DNA of 64,000 nucleotides, from positions 62,001 to 126,000 of the forward strand of contig JADJFT010000005.1 in assembly GCA_016708465.1 (NCBI GenBank), in the 5' to 3' direction. The notes beneath the pieces are model-generated. The model was given only the letters and a program-made list of their open reading frames with translations. It was not told the origin of the DNA and ran no database searches. The DNA is from Rhodanobacteraceae bacterium. Lineage in GTDB: Bacteria; Pseudomonadota; Gammaproteobacteria; Xanthomonadales; Ahniellaceae. Shown here piece by piece: positions 47,087 through 56,784 of the stretch. Numbering within the stretch: position 1 is the stretch's first letter; each line of letters starts with the position of its first letter. The position numbers and the translations under genes were made by a program.

Positions 47087-48514
47087 ATGAAGCCCGCCCC
47101 CTTCGCCCTTGCCTTGACGCTCATCGCTGCCAACGCGCTGGCCGGTCCGACCGCCCTTGATGCCAGTTTCGCGACGGCCGGTCGCGCCAATTTCACGGTG
47201 GGTGCCTACTACAAGAGCACGGTCGCGCATCTGTACCGCCCGGGTGGCGGATCGGTCGTCTTGCTCGCATTCTCCGATGTCGACGGCAGCAACAATCCGG
47301 TCGGTCCCTACACGCTGGGCTACTACCCGTATTCGAGCGCGGGTGCGGCACAGCCCGGACAGGCCGTTCCGGTCTACGTGCAGTTCGCGCGCATCGCGGA
47401 CGCGGTGATGGACAGCATGGGCCGCGTGGTGATCGTGGGCTCGACGTCGATTTCGGGCAGCGGTTCGGACTTCCGCATCGCGCGCTTGTTGCCGACCGGA
47501 CAGCCCGATACCAGCTTCGGCGGTGACGGCATGGTCGACATCGATTTCGCTGCGGGCGGACTGAATGACGACCATGCGAACGCCGTTTCGATCGATGACC
47601 AGGACCGCGTCGTCGTGGTCGGCGAGGTGGAGCGTGCCGCCACCGGCGATTTCGACTTCGGCAGTGCGCGCCTGACCAGCACCGGCGCGCTGGACACCAC
47701 GTTCAATGGCACGGGTCGGCGCATCACCCACTTCGACCTTGGCCCGACCATCCCGTTCGACAGCGCCCGGGCCGTCGCCATCGACAGCGCTGGACGCATC
47801 ACCTTGGCCGGCGGTGCCTACGACGCCGCGCGCGGCGTCACCCGCATCGCACTCGCCCGCTTGACCGGCACGGGGCTCGCCGATGTCAGCTTTTGCCCGA
47901 CCAGTTGCAACTACATGGACACGTACACCGCGATCAACAACGGTCGTAGCGTGATCTTCTACGGCAATGCCACGCCGGCGCTGAGCGACCAGGTGGCGAC
48001 GATCGCGATCAACGGCGACGGCGTCCTGCTGATCGCAGGCACCACTCCCGGCAGCGGCGAGACGCTCGGCTTCATCCAGCGCTTCGACACGTCCGGCAAC
48101 TGGGTCGCGGAGACGACCACCCAGGGCGGCGCCGGCGGCCAGATGTTCATCGGCGGCTTGCACTGGACGCAAAGCGGCAGCACGAACAGCGACCTCATCC
48201 TGACCGGCGCCTCGGGGCCGAGCGCCGACCTGTTCTTCGCGCAACGCTTCGATGCGCAGCTGTTCGCGAAGGCGAACTGGGGCATCGTCGGACCGTCCAA
48301 TAGCGTCTACATCTGGTCGGCCAGCGGCGGCTTCGGCGACATCGGAGGCAATCGCCCGGCGCAATCGACGATGGATCCGGACGGGCGCGTGCTCGTCGGC
48401 GGTCGCTTCAGGGCGAGCGCGCCTTCCAATCCCTACAGCGCGACGGCCTCGCGCCTGACCAGCACGGATGCGCAGCCGGCGGCGATCGAGATCTTCAAGA
48501 ACAGCTTCGAATAG
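47087..48514 (+). CDS. Exported delta-60-repeat beta-propeller-like protein with IFKNSFE tail
   Basis: 475 aa from ATG 47087 (TTGGAG upstream) with signal peptide MKPAPFALALTLIAANALAG. Delta-60 repeats of about 50-60 residues, for example QPDTSFGGDGMVDIDF, GALDTTFNGTGRRITHFD and ARLTGTGLADVSF, alternate with VDDQDRVVVVGE-type strands. The last residues are EIFKNSFE. Related exported repeat proteins are common in this group of bacteria; the ligand is unknown. Confidence 0.87.
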   Translation: MKPAPFALALTLIAANALAGPTALDASFATAGRANFTVGAYYKSTVAHLYRPGGGSVVLLAFSDVDGSNNPVGPYTLGYYPYSSAGAAQPGQAVPVYVQFARIADAVMDSMGRVVIVGSTSISGSGSDFRIARLLPTGQPDTSFGGDGMVDIDFAAGGLNDDHANAVSIDDQDRVVVVGEVERAATGDFDFGSARLTSTGALDTTFNGTGRRITHFDLGPTIPFDSARAVAIDSAGRITLAGGAYDAARGVTRIALARLTGTGLADVSFCPTSCNYMDTYTAINNGRSVIFYGNATPALSDQVATIAINGDGVLLIAGTTPGSGETLGFIQRFDTSGNWVAETTTQGGAGGQMFIGGLHWTQSGSTNSDLILTGASGPSADLFFAQRFDAQLFAKANWGIVGPSNSVYIWSASGGFGDIGGNRPAQSTMDPDGRVLVGGRFRASAPSNPYSATASRLTSTDAQPAAIEIFKNSFE

Positions 48515-48535
48515 GTGCGCCGATGATGATCAGGA

Positions 48536-48745
48536 TCAGGCCGGTTCGTCCGGAATCAGCTTGTCGCTGTAGTAGGTGATCATGTCCTTGATGCGCAGCT
48601 TGCGCTTCTTCAGGCGCTTGAGCTGGATCTCGTCGGCTTCGAGGTGGCCGGCGAGACTGGCGATCGCCACGTCGAGGTCGCGGTGTTCGGTGCGCAGTTC
48701 GACCAGGCGGCGGGCGATGAAGGCGGGATCGAGCGATTCGGTCAT
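48536..48745 (-). CDS. YdcH-family (DUF465) small coiled-coil protein
   Basis: 69 aa from ATG 48745 (MTESLDPAFIARRLVEL). Consists of helix LRTEHRDLDVAIASLAG, then EIQLKRLKKRKLRIKDMITYY, the DUF465 signature, and a short tail. A longer open frame to 48985 runs antisense to ttcA and is not coding. Cellular role unknown; family members are often near cell-division or metabolic genes. Confidence 0.88.
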   Translation of the reverse strand: MTESLDPAFIARRLVELRTEHRDLDVAIASLAGHLEADEIQLKRLKKRKLRIKDMITYYSDKLIPDEPA

Positions 48746-48842
48746 GGCGACACGCGCGGGAGACGCCCGAGTGTAGCCCGGCCATCGCGCGCGCGGGAAC
48801 GCGTCGACGCCGCTAAACTGCGCGGCCCACCGGAGGCGCGAC

Positions 48843-49757
48843 ATGAGCCTCGAACCGCACCGCATCCCCGAACTCGCCTTCAGCAAGTTGCACAAGCGCC
48901 TGCGTCGCCAGGTCGGCGAAGCCATTGCCGACTTTTCGATGATCGAGGCAGGCGACAAGATCATGGTCTGCCTGTCGGGCGGCAAGGACAGCTACACCCT
49001 GCTCGACCTGCTGATGCAATTGCAGGCCAAGGCGCCCGTGCGTTTCGAGCTGGTCGCGGTGCACCTCGACCAGAAGCAGCCCGGGTATTCGCCCGAGATC
49101 CTGCCGAACCACCTGCGTGCCCTCGGCGTGCCGTTCGCGATCATCGAGCAGGACACCTACTCGGTGGTGAAGCGCGTCGTCCCGGAAGGCAAGACGATGT
49201 GCGGCCTGTGTTCGCGCCTTCGGCGCGGCGCGCTGTATACGCATGCGTCGCTGCATGGCGTCACCAAGATCGCGCTCGGCCACCACCGCGACGACATCGT
49301 CGAGACGATGTTCCTGAACCTGTTCCACCATGCCAAGTTGTCGGCGATGCCGCCGAAGCTGAAGTCCGATGACGGCCAGCACATCGTCATCCGTCCGCTC
49401 GCCTACTGCGCCGAGGACGACATCGCCGAATACGCGGCGATCAAGCAGTTCCCGGTCATGCCCTGCAACCTCTGCGGTTCGCAGGACGCCCTGCAACGCC
49501 AGGCGATCAAGGCGATGCTGGCGGACTGGGAACGGACCAACCCCGGCCGCATCGAAAATACCTTTCGCGCGTTGACTCAGGTTTACCCGTCGCATCTTGC
49601 CGATCGTGAGCTGTATGACTTCGCCGGGCTGGGTCAGCGCGGCACAGCCGTCGACGCACAGACTTGGCTCGCGGGTGATCTGCCGGAGTCGACGCTGACG
49701 CCGTCTGCACGGCGCGCGGCCAAGGTGCCGGACGGGCTCGACATACTGGAAGCCTGA
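48843..49757 (+). CDS. ttcA: tRNA 2-thiocytidine biosynthesis protein TtcA
   Basis: 304 aa. ATP-pyrophosphatase PP-loop SGGKDSYTLLDLL, iron-sulfur cysteines in MCGLCSRLRRG and MPCNLCGSQD, and ALGHHRDDIVETMFLN. It installs s2C at position 32 of certain tRNAs. Intact with a normal length. Confidence 0.97.
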   Translation: MSLEPHRIPELAFSKLHKRLRRQVGEAIADFSMIEAGDKIMVCLSGGKDSYTLLDLLMQLQAKAPVRFELVAVHLDQKQPGYSPEILPNHLRALGVPFAIIEQDTYSVVKRVVPEGKTMCGLCSRLRRGALYTHASLHGVTKIALGHHRDDIVETMFLNLFHHAKLSAMPPKLKSDDGQHIVIRPLAYCAEDDIAEYAAIKQFPVMPCNLCGSQDALQRQAIKAMLADWERTNPGRIENTFRALTQVYPSHLADRELYDFAGLGQRGTAVDAQTWLAGDLPESTLTPSARRAAKVPDGLDILEA

Positions 49758-49826
49758 TCGCGTCATTTAGCATCTCGATCGCCGTCAATCGGCGACGAAG
49801 CCTTCATTTTCTCGGAGAACCACAAC

Positions 49827-50740
49827 ATGTTTTTTCGCAACCTGACGCTGTTCCGCTTTCCCGACGGCATCACCAGCGCTTCAAGAAGCTTGACGAACAG
49901 CTGGCCGAACACATTCTTCGTCCCCTGCGGGCCACTGGAACTGCAGACGCGTGGTTGGGTGTCGCCGTACGGTCGCGGTGAAGAAATGTTTTCCGTCGAG
50001 CACTGCAACCAGGCCTTGTTGGCGCTCGGCGGTGAAGACAAGTTGCTGCCAACGGCGATCATCAACCAGCATATTGCCGAGAAAGTCGAGGAACTGGAGA
50101 AGCAGCGCGGGCGTCCGGTGGGCACGCGCGAGCGCCGCAAGCTCAAGGATGATGCCCTTACCGAACTGCTGCCGCGGGCATTGGCGCGCCCGAGCCGACT
50201 GGCCGGCTATCTCGACATCGCGAACGGTTGGGTGGTGGTCGATAGCAGTTCGCGCAAGGCGGCCGAAGGTTTCATTTCGGCACTGCGCATTGCGCTCGGC
50301 AGCTTTCCGGCCGGACCGGGAGCCCGAGAGAATCGCCACGGGCGCTCATGACGGAGTGGATGATCGAGGGTAAGCTCCCGGCAGGATTCGCACTCGGCGA
50401 CGAATGCGAGCTGAAGGACCCGGCCGACAACGGTGCGATCGTGCGTTGTCGTCGTCAGGATCTTGGCGCCGATGAAATGCGCGAGCATCTCAGCAGCGGC
50501 AAGCAGGTCACCCAGCTCGCGCTCACCTTCGAGGAGCGGATGCGCTTTGTGCTCGACGAAACGCTGACCGTGCGCAAGTTCAAGCTGCTCGACATCGCGG
50601 TGGAACAACTCGACAAGGGTGACCGTGATAGTGCCAGAGCTGAACTCGACGCACGCTTCGTGTTGATGAGTGGTGAAGTGGCGCGTCTGCTGGCAGCGAT
50701 CGAAACCACGTTCGGCGTGCAACGGCCGCAGACACTCTGA
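49827..50740 (+). CDS. rdgC: Recombination-associated protein RdgC, three indels
   Basis: DNA-binding ring protein that modulates RecA. N-terminal MFFRNLTLFRF, then GPLELQTRGWVSPYGRGEEM, then GRRKLKDD-like and LPRALARPSRLAGYL, C-terminal EWMIEGKLPAGFALGDECELKDP and ARAELDARFVLMSGEVARLL. Frame breaks: one base missing near 49876 (CACCAG-CGC), one extra C in the CCCC at 49922-49925 (these two cancel; between them the right frame reads RFKKLDEQLAEHILRP), and one base missing near 50320, which ends the first frame at 50351. The second is open from 50348. Restored length about 304 aa, normal for RdgC. Confidence 0.9.
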
Positions 50741-50770
50741 GGTCGCTGTCGCCGACTCCGCGAGGTCGGC

Positions 50771-51538
50771 ATGGCGCAGTCGTTGTCGGACATCGTTGAA
50801 CTGGAAACGCCGAACGGGCGCACCGTGCGTGTGCGTGCGACTACGAATCCGCGTGCGCGGCGCCTGTCGCTGACGATTGGCGCTGGCGGTCCGCGCGTAT
50901 CTGCGCCCGAGGGCACACATCCGGCGACGGTGCGCGCGTTCTTGCGCGAACATGCCGGATGGTTGCAGAAGAAGCTGCGCGAACTGGAACTGACCGGACG
51001 CAAGCTGGCGCCGCCGGTACCAGGGCGTGCCGAAACCTTCACCTTTCGTGGCGTGCAATTGCCGGTGATCTGGCAACACGATCGGTTTCCGCGCATCAGT
51101 GTTGCGCCCGGTCGGCTCGACTTTGCGCTCGACCTCGAACATGACGAAGCCTTGCGCATCAGCCAACGCACGATGCGCGCGTTCTTGCTGCGCGAGATGC
51201 GTCGCGAAGTTGCCCGCCTGTCGGCGTATTTGGCGCTGAAAGTTGGCAAGCAGCCGAGCGCGCTGCGTTTCCAACCGATGCGCACACTGTGGGGCAGCCT
51301 CAGTGTGGACGGCCGCATGAACCTTGATTTGGCGCTGATGTTGGCGCCGCCCGAAGCGTTGGAATACGTGGTCGTGCACGAGATGTCGCATCTTTGGGTG
51401 CGCAACCACGGCCCGCGCTTCTGGGCGCGGGTCGGCGCGGTCGATCCCGACTTCGAAACCCAGCGTGATTGGCTCAACCGCTACGGCCATGCCGTGAAGC
51501 ACGAGCTCTCGCGCTGGATCGGTGATGACATCGACTGA
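50771..51538 (+). CDS. YgjP/SprT-like zinc metallopeptidase (M48-type, DUF45)
   Basis: 255 aa, soluble. Zinc motif VVHEMSHLWVRNHGPRFW (HExxH with a downstream His), preceded by MRTLWGSLSVDGRMNLDLALMLAP, the family signature. Cleaves or binds unknown substrates; homologues are annotated as M48 family or predicted metal-dependent hydrolases. Intact. Confidence 0.9.
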   Translation: MAQSLSDIVELETPNGRTVRVRATTNPRARRLSLTIGAGGPRVSAPEGTHPATVRAFLREHAGWLQKKLRELELTGRKLAPPVPGRAETFTFRGVQLPVIWQHDRFPRISVAPGRLDFALDLEHDEALRISQRTMRAFLLREMRREVARLSAYLALKVGKQPSALRFQPMRTLWGSLSVDGRMNLDLALMLAPPEALEYVVVHEMSHLWVRNHGPRFWARVGAVDPDFETQRDWLNRYGHAVKHELSRWIGDDID

Positions 51539-51613
51539 GATCGAATCGACGTGCGTGCGGTCACCGCCCGCGCTAGCCTTGCACAGCGACTGGGCATCGA
51601 TCGAGGAAGAAAC

Positions 51614-52129
51614 ATGCGCAACTGGATGTGGCTGCCACTGTTGTGTATGCCGTTTGCGGTATTCGCGCAGACGCCGGATGAAGATGAAGAACGCATCGAG
51701 CAGATCGTGCGTGAGCGCTATGGGCCGACGCAGACCGAAATCGATGCGCTCGCCCTGCAAGGCCTCGGCCCAGATGGCCAGCCATTGATCGATCCCGCCA
51801 CCGGTCTGCCGGTGGTTCTGGGCGCAGACATGGTGTTGATGCCAATCACCGGCGCTGCACCTGCGGTCGTCGCGGCGGCGGCGATTGATCCCGCAGCGGA
51901 AGCGGCTGCCGCCGAGGCGGCACGTCCCCCGGTCGGGCCAATCCAGTTCGAGGACTTGTCGAAGCTGGTTGGGCAATGGGTCAAGCTCAAGACCTACAAC
52001 GGCCGCGTCTGGCAGGGTCAAGTGAAAGCCGTGAAGGGCAACGAAGTGCAGTTGACCGTGACCCAGCGCAGCGGCGCCGCGCTGATGACGCTGAAGAAGA
52101 ACGCGATCGCTTCGTTGGAACGGATCTGA
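51614..52129 (+). CDS. Exported protein with C-terminal Sm-like/SH3-like strand region
   Basis: 171 aa from ATG 51614 (GAGGAAG upstream). Signal peptide MRNWMWLPLLCMPFAVFAQ. An acidic helix DEDEERIEQIVRERY and an Ala-rich linker (about 80-110) precede the conserved C-terminal part KLVGQWVKLKTYNGRVWQGQVKAVKGNEVQ, a small beta barrel. Function unknown. Next gene begins 9 bp on. Confidence 0.75.
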   Translation: MRNWMWLPLLCMPFAVFAQTPDEDEERIEQIVRERYGPTQTEIDALALQGLGPDGQPLIDPATGLPVVLGADMVLMPITGAAPAVVAAAAIDPAAEAAAAEAARPPVGPIQFEDLSKLVGQWVKLKTYNGRVWQGQVKAVKGNEVQLTVTQRSGAALMTLKKNAIASLERI

Positions 52130-52138
52130 GGTGTACCC

Positions 52139-52938
52139 ATGCTGCTGCTGATCGCAACGCTCGTTCTGTTCGCCCTCGCTGGTTGGGCCGGCATCACCTA
52201 CGCCAAGCACGCATTGTGGCGTGGCCTATTGGTCGCGGTCTTGCCGCTGATCGGCATCGGCGTCGTCAGCGCCACCGGCAACGTGCTGTTGGCCTATGTC
52301 GCATTGCTGCCGCTCGGTTATTTCGCCTACAAGGATCGCGGATCGGAATACGACATCTTGTGGCCGGTGATTGGTCTGGTCGCCGCGACCTGGTTCTGGA
52401 CCTATGCCGCTGAGCAATCACGCCACGCCACCGTTGTCGCCTCCGAGGAAAAGGCCGCGGCCTACCGCCAGAGCAGCGAAGCCGATGCCACGAATGCGGC
52501 GCAAACAATTGCGCAGTGGCCGCAGCGTGCGGCCACGCTGAAATTGCATCGCGGCAAGCTGAGTCTGTCCGATACCGGTGCGGAACTGGTCGTTCCCGAG
52601 CACTGGCGTTTTATTGATGCTGAGCCGCTGCGCGAGGCCTTGTCCGGGACCAAGCACTTTCCTGGTTTCGGCGTGATCGGCTGGCTGGTACACGAGCGTG
52701 TCGACATCACTCAACTCGATACGCTTTGGTACGTCGAAAAGAAGCGCAGATCTGGTTCCGCATGCGCGAGCAGTACGAAGGTGCGCGTGAGTTGTGTATG
52801 CGCAGCGTTCGGCTGATGGCTGGAAAAACACAGTTTGCCAGTGGTTCCAGCTACGGCGACTACAGTTGGCCAATGGACGACAACTCAGGTTTCGATCTCG
52901 GCGAAGTGATCGCCAGCGAACATCGCGTCGACGACTGA
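52139..52938 (+). CDS. Membrane protein of unknown function, frameshifted
   Basis: About 266 aa when restored. The N-terminal three to four hydrophobic helices (LLLIATLVLFALAGWAGI, LLVAVLPLIGIGVVSATG, IGLVAATWFWTYAAEQ) are followed by a soluble domain LHRGKLSLSDTGAELVVPEHWRF. The first frame is lost at an A run at 52737-52740: adding one A gives WYVEKEAQIWFRMREQYEGARELC in the frame that ends at 52938; unrestored it stops at 52816. The domain start resembles DUF2167-type proteins but the match is weak. Confidence 0.65.
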
Positions 52939-52941
52939 ACT

Positions 52942-53784
52942 TCAGTTGTTGCGCAATGCCACCGCGACTTCGCCCGGCAACTCCATGTGCAGGTGATGGC
53001 TGCCGGCGAGCCGCGTCAGGCGCAGATCGGGCACGACGCGCGTGCGTTCGAGCATATGTGCAGTATCGACGAAGGGCATCGGCGGGTCCGCAACGACCAA
53101 TCGCACCGGACAGCGGATACCTGCCAAGTAGCCGCAAACCTGTGCCTCGGAGAACCGAATTGCACTAGTCAGTGTCAAGCGTGGGTCGCTACTCCATTCG
53201 AAGCCGCCGTCAACCGTGCGCAGACCGCGTTCGACCAGCAGGCGCGCGCTGGCCATGCTCAGTGGCATTTCGCGATTGCCAAGGCGCGCGGTGACCGCGG
53301 CGGCGCTATCCGGGAACAGCCGTAATTGTTTGCCGGCGATCGCGACGCGGTCGCGCAGCGCCTTTGCCAGAAGCTCGGGAAGTGTTGAGTGCGCGCTGCT
53401 AATTGGCCCCAGCGACTCGATCAGGTACAGACGTTCGACGCGATCGGCCAAGGCCGAACCGAGCACACTCGCGATTGCGCCGCCGAGCGAATGCCCAAGC
53501 ATCGAAAAACGCGTCCAGCCCAGCGCTTCGACCACCGCAAGCACGTCGCTGCAGTAGTCGATGAAGTGATACCAAGCGCCTGGCGGGCGGTGTGAACTAC
53601 GGCCATGGCCGGGCAGGTCGATTGCAATCAGGTCATGGTCGGAGAAATACGGCGCCAGTGGCGCGAAACTGGCCGCATTATCGAGCCAGCCGTGCAAGGC
53701 CAGTAGCTTCGGTCCGTGCGGATTGCCGCTGCGATGTGCGGCAATCGACAGTGGCGGTGTGTCGAAGGTGATGTCCTCGAACAT
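52942..53784 (-). CDS. Alpha/beta hydrolase
   Basis: 280 aa. Oxyanion region ALHGWLDNAASFAPL, IDLPGHGRSSHRP, nucleophile elbow MLGHSLGGAIAS (Ser) and a late His in LAGSHHLHMEL; the Asp is probably in VVADPPMPF. Belongs with the MhpC/serine-hydrolase class; substrate unknown. The stop of hemH's downstream neighbour lies 3 bp away, so it is cotranscribed with hemH, on the 3' side. Confidence 0.9.
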   Translation of the reverse strand: MFEDITFDTPPLSIAAHRSGNPHGPKLLALHGWLDNAASFAPLAPYFSDHDLIAIDLPGHGRSSHRPPGAWYHFIDYCSDVLAVVEALGWTRFSMLGHSLGGAIASVLGSALADRVERLYLIESLGPISSAHSTLPELLAKALRDRVAIAGKQLRLFPDSAAAVTARLGNREMPLSMASARLLVERGLRTVDGGFEWSSDPRLTLTSAIRFSEAQVCGYLAGIRCPVRLVVADPPMPFVDTAHMLERTRVVPDLRLTRLAGSHHLHMELPGEVAVALRNN

Positions 53785-53787
53785 GCG

Positions 53788-54891
53788 TCAGCGCTTCGCG
53801 GCGAGATGACGGTGGCGTTCGTCGACCAAAGGCCGCGATGCGATCTCGTCTTGCATCGCCGCAGCCGAGAATTCCGGCCAGTGCGTGCAGCGTTCGCGCA
53901 CCAGTTGTGCGATGAATGCCGTGTGTTCGACTCGATCATTCAAGGCAGGGATGTAGCCGAATTGCTCACCGCCCGCCGCCAGGAAGCGATCTCGGTTCTC
54001 GACCGCAATCTCTTCCAGAGTTTCCAGACAATCGACGGCGAAGCCAGGGCAGATCACATCGACCGCACGGATGCCGCGACCGGGCATTGCCTCAAGTATT
54101 TCGTCGGTATACGGCCGCAACCACGGTTCCCGTCCGACCCGCGACTGGAACGCCAGCGTCCAGTCACCCTCACCCAGTTCGAGCAATTCGGCCACTTCAC
54201 GCGCAGTTGCATGGCATTGACAGTGATACGGGTCGCCAGCATGCAAATAGCGCTTCGGGATGCCGTGGAATGACATCAATAAGTGGCGGCGTCCGTGCAC
54301 GTTCCAATGCGCACGCACGGAGTCAGCAATCACTTCGACATAGCCGGCGTGACGATGGTAGTCACTGATGAAAGTGGTCTCCGGGATCCAGCGCCAGCGC
54401 TTCAGTTCGTCGGCAAGGGCGTCGAACACCGAACCCGTCGTCGTCGCTGAATACTGCGGATACATCGGCAGGATCAGCAGTCTGCGGACATTGGCCGCGT
54501 GCAATTCGCGCAACACGGCGCCGAGTGCGGGGCGGCCATAGCGCATCGCGCTGCGCACCAGCACCGGACCTGCGGCAATCTCCGACATGCGGGCGGCGAC
54601 AGCAGCTGCCAGTCGTTCACTATGGACCATGAGCGGCGATCCGGCTTCGGTCCAGATCTGTTGGTAGGCGCGCGCTGAACGACGTGGGCGCAGGCGTAGG
54701 ATTACGCCGTGCAGAATCGGCCACCACTTCCAACGAGGTATCTCGATCACGCGCGGATCGGCCAAGAATTCTGCCAAGTAGCGCCGCACCGAGGCAGTAT
54801 CGGGCGCGTCTGGTGTGCCCAGATTGACCAGGACGATGCCCGCCGCCGGGCGCGCACAATGATCGAAGTTCGACAATCCGAGAAAATTCAT
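53788..54891 (-). CDS. hemH: Ferrochelatase
   Basis: 367 aa, inserts Fe2+ into protoporphyrin IX as the last heme step. Motifs: GIVLVNLGTPDAPDTASV, ILPMYPQYSATTTGS, LMSFHGIPKRYLHAGDPY with the metal-binding His, TLAFQSRVGREPWLRPYTDE and CPGFAVDCLETLEEIA. Length is slightly above E. coli HemH (320). The alpha/beta hydrolase follows 3 bp downstream. Confidence 0.97.
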   Translation of the reverse strand: MNFLGLSNFDHCARPAAGIVLVNLGTPDAPDTASVRRYLAEFLADPRVIEIPRWKWWPILHGVILRLRPRRSARAYQQIWTEAGSPLMVHSERLAAAVAARMSEIAAGPVLVRSAMRYGRPALGAVLRELHAANVRRLLILPMYPQYSATTTGSVFDALADELKRWRWIPETTFISDYHRHAGYVEVIADSVRAHWNVHGRRHLLMSFHGIPKRYLHAGDPYHCQCHATAREVAELLELGEGDWTLAFQSRVGREPWLRPYTDEILEAMPGRGIRAVDVICPGFAVDCLETLEEIAVENRDRFLAAGGEQFGYIPALNDRVEHTAFIAQLVRERCTHWPEFSAAAMQDEIASRPLVDERHRHLAAKR

Positions 54892-54984
54892 GCTGTCTTT
54901 CTACTACATCTGGGGGTGATGCCTGCGTCGTCGCTCTACCGCGAGTCTGTCGCAAAAATACAACAAGACAATGCGGCTAAGGCT

Positions 54985-55012
54985 TTGATTCATTGCGGAA
55001 CCCGACTAAAAT
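54985..55012 (+). promoter_or_regulatory. Candidate sigma-70 promoter
   Basis: TTGATT at 54985-54990, 16-nt spacer, TAAAAT at 55007-55012, about 70 bp before the next start codon. Good match by eye; it would drive the exported protein at 55083. Confidence 0.55.
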
Positions 55013-55082
55013 TCGGAACGCTGTCCTGCCCCGACAGCCGACGATTACCCACAAGAACAGAACGAGCGAAGGAAGACGAGTG

Positions 55083-55976
55083 ATGCGACGCAGCCTGCAA
55101 GCCGCAGTGCTAGCCGTGTCGGCCGCAGTGGCATTGCCCGCGGCCGCGGAGCCGCTTGCCTATGCTGTGTCCTTCAACAAGCTCTATCAGATCGATCTTG
55201 GCAGTGGCCAAACCACGCTGATCGGTGAGACTGAATTCAACGACGTCGAAGGTTTGGCGCTGTCGCCGACCGGTGTGCTTTACGGCATCGTTGACTCGAC
55301 CAAGACGCTGATCACCATCAACAAACAAACCGGGCGTGGCAGCCTTATCGGCAGCAGCGCCGGCAATACCGGTTTGACCGGGCAGGGCGTTGGGCAGTTC
55401 GATGCACTGGACTTTGGCCTGGCCTTCACCTGCGATGGCCGCCTATGGGCGTCGTCGGATACGACCAAGAAGCTCTGGCAAGTCGATCCGGTCAGTGGCC
55501 ACGCGACATTTGTAGGACTACTCGGCTTCCAGATCACGGGTCTTGGCGCCAATGCCGATGGCCTGTTTGGATTGGGTTCGCAGGGTGATGAGGGCGTTTA
55601 CCGGATTAATACCGAAACCGGTACGGCGACCAAGTTCGGCGCCTTGGCCGCGAATCTAGTTTTTGCCGACGGCGGTCTCGATTTTGACGCCGCGGGCAAC
55701 CTTTGGGGCGTTCTTGATTATCGTCCGCCGGACGACAGTCGGCCGAGTGACATCGTCCGTATCGATTTGGTTACCGGTAACGCTACTTTTGTATCGACCA
55801 CCCTGCCAGAAATGGAAGGCTTGGCGATCACGCCGATGGCGTCTTGCCGCGCCCCAGTCGCTGGATCGCTGCCACAGGTAGCGGTTCCCAGTGCCGGATT
55901 GGCCGCACGTATCCTGCTAGCACTGACCTTGGTCTTGGGCGGTTTGATCGCTCTGGCGATGCCGCGCCGCGCATAA
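55083..55976 (+). CDS. Exported protein with C-terminal IPTL/PEP-CTERM-like sorting tail
   Basis: 297 aa from ATG 55083. Signal peptide MRRSLQAAVLAVSAAVALPAAA, then a repeat-rich beta domain resembling a propeller (YQIDLGSGQTTLIGETEF, YRINTETGTATKFGAL, VRIDLVTGNATFVSTT). The end is VPSAG followed by a hydrophobic helix and PRRA, the tripartite layout of exosortase/IPTL-CTERM substrates. No exosortase is in the window. Function unknown. Confidence 0.85.
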   Translation: MRRSLQAAVLAVSAAVALPAAAEPLAYAVSFNKLYQIDLGSGQTTLIGETEFNDVEGLALSPTGVLYGIVDSTKTLITINKQTGRGSLIGSSAGNTGLTGQGVGQFDALDFGLAFTCDGRLWASSDTTKKLWQVDPVSGHATFVGLLGFQITGLGANADGLFGLGSQGDEGVYRINTETGTATKFGALAANLVFADGGLDFDAAGNLWGVLDYRPPDDSRPSDIVRIDLVTGNATFVSTTLPEMEGLAITPMASCRAPVAGSLPQVAVPSAGLAARILLALTLVLGGLIALAMPRRA

Positions 55977-56062
55977 CGCGAACTCGCTCACGGCCGATTC
56001 ATCGCGGCCGCGTCAGATTGCCGGTTGTTTCCGGATCCGTTCCCAGACGAAAGGACTTGCGC

Positions 56063-56739
56063 ATGTCGCATCGCTTCGCTGTTGTTGCACTCTTGCTGAT
56101 GCTGGTGACGCCGTTGGCGATGGCCGGCGACAAGGAGGACGAGCGCGCGCAGAACGCCGCGCGCGTCCTGTCGAGATCATGGCCGCGCCGGACAAGCGCG
56201 TTCCGGCACATCTCATCGAGAAAGCGGAAGCGATCGCGGTGATCCCGGACGTGGTCAAGGCCGGGCTGGTACTGGGTGGTCGTCGCGGCAAGGGCCTGAT
56301 CGCGGTGCGGTCACCCGATGGCACCTGGTCGAACCCGAGCTTCGTCTCGATTACCGGTGGCAGCATTGGCTTCCAAGCAGGCGTGCAGTCAACGGACGTT
56401 GTCTTGGTGTTTCGTTCGCGACGTGGTGTCGACCAGATCGTCAACGGCAAGTTCACCCTCGGCGCCGACGCGGCCGTCGCCGCCGGGCCGGTTGGGCGCA
56501 ACGCCCAAGCGTCAACGGATACTCAGCTCAAGGCCGAGATCTACAGCTATTCGCGCTCACGGGGCCTGTTTGCCGGAGTAGCGCTCGATGGCTCGGTGTT
56601 GTCGATCGACCACGACAGCAACCAGTCGGCCTACGGACGTAACATGACGCCGCGGCGCATCTTCGAAGGCGGCGTCGGCGCTGTGCCGAATTCGGTGGTC
56701 GATTTCCGCGACCGGCTAGAGGAATACACGGCACAGTAG
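56063..56739 (+). CDS. Ysc84/SYLF lipid-binding-type exported protein, frameshifted
   Basis: ATG 56063 with AAAGGA upstream. Signal MSHRFAVVALLLMLVTPLAMAG. The Ysc84/SYLF domain reads LIEKAEAIAVIPDVVKAGLVLGGRRGKG, GPVGRNAQASTDTQL and IYSYSRSRGLFAGVALDGS. One base is missing near 56170 (GTCCTG-TCGAGATCATGG), so the signal frame stops early and the domain is open from 56179. Restored length about 225 aa. Family members bind phosphoinositides or lipids; the bacterial role is unclear. Confidence 0.88.
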
Positions 56740-56784
56740 GCGGTGCGGCGCTATCCTTGGCGTCTTCTTTATTCGAGGTGAATC

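Noticed and set aside
47024..48364. 446-codon minus-strand frame over the delta-60 gene
   Set aside because: Antisense to an exported repeat protein with clear signal peptide and repeats.
50207..52210. 667-codon minus-strand frame across rdgC, the metallopeptidase and the next gene
   Set aside because: Covers three supported genes on the other strand and has no domain look.
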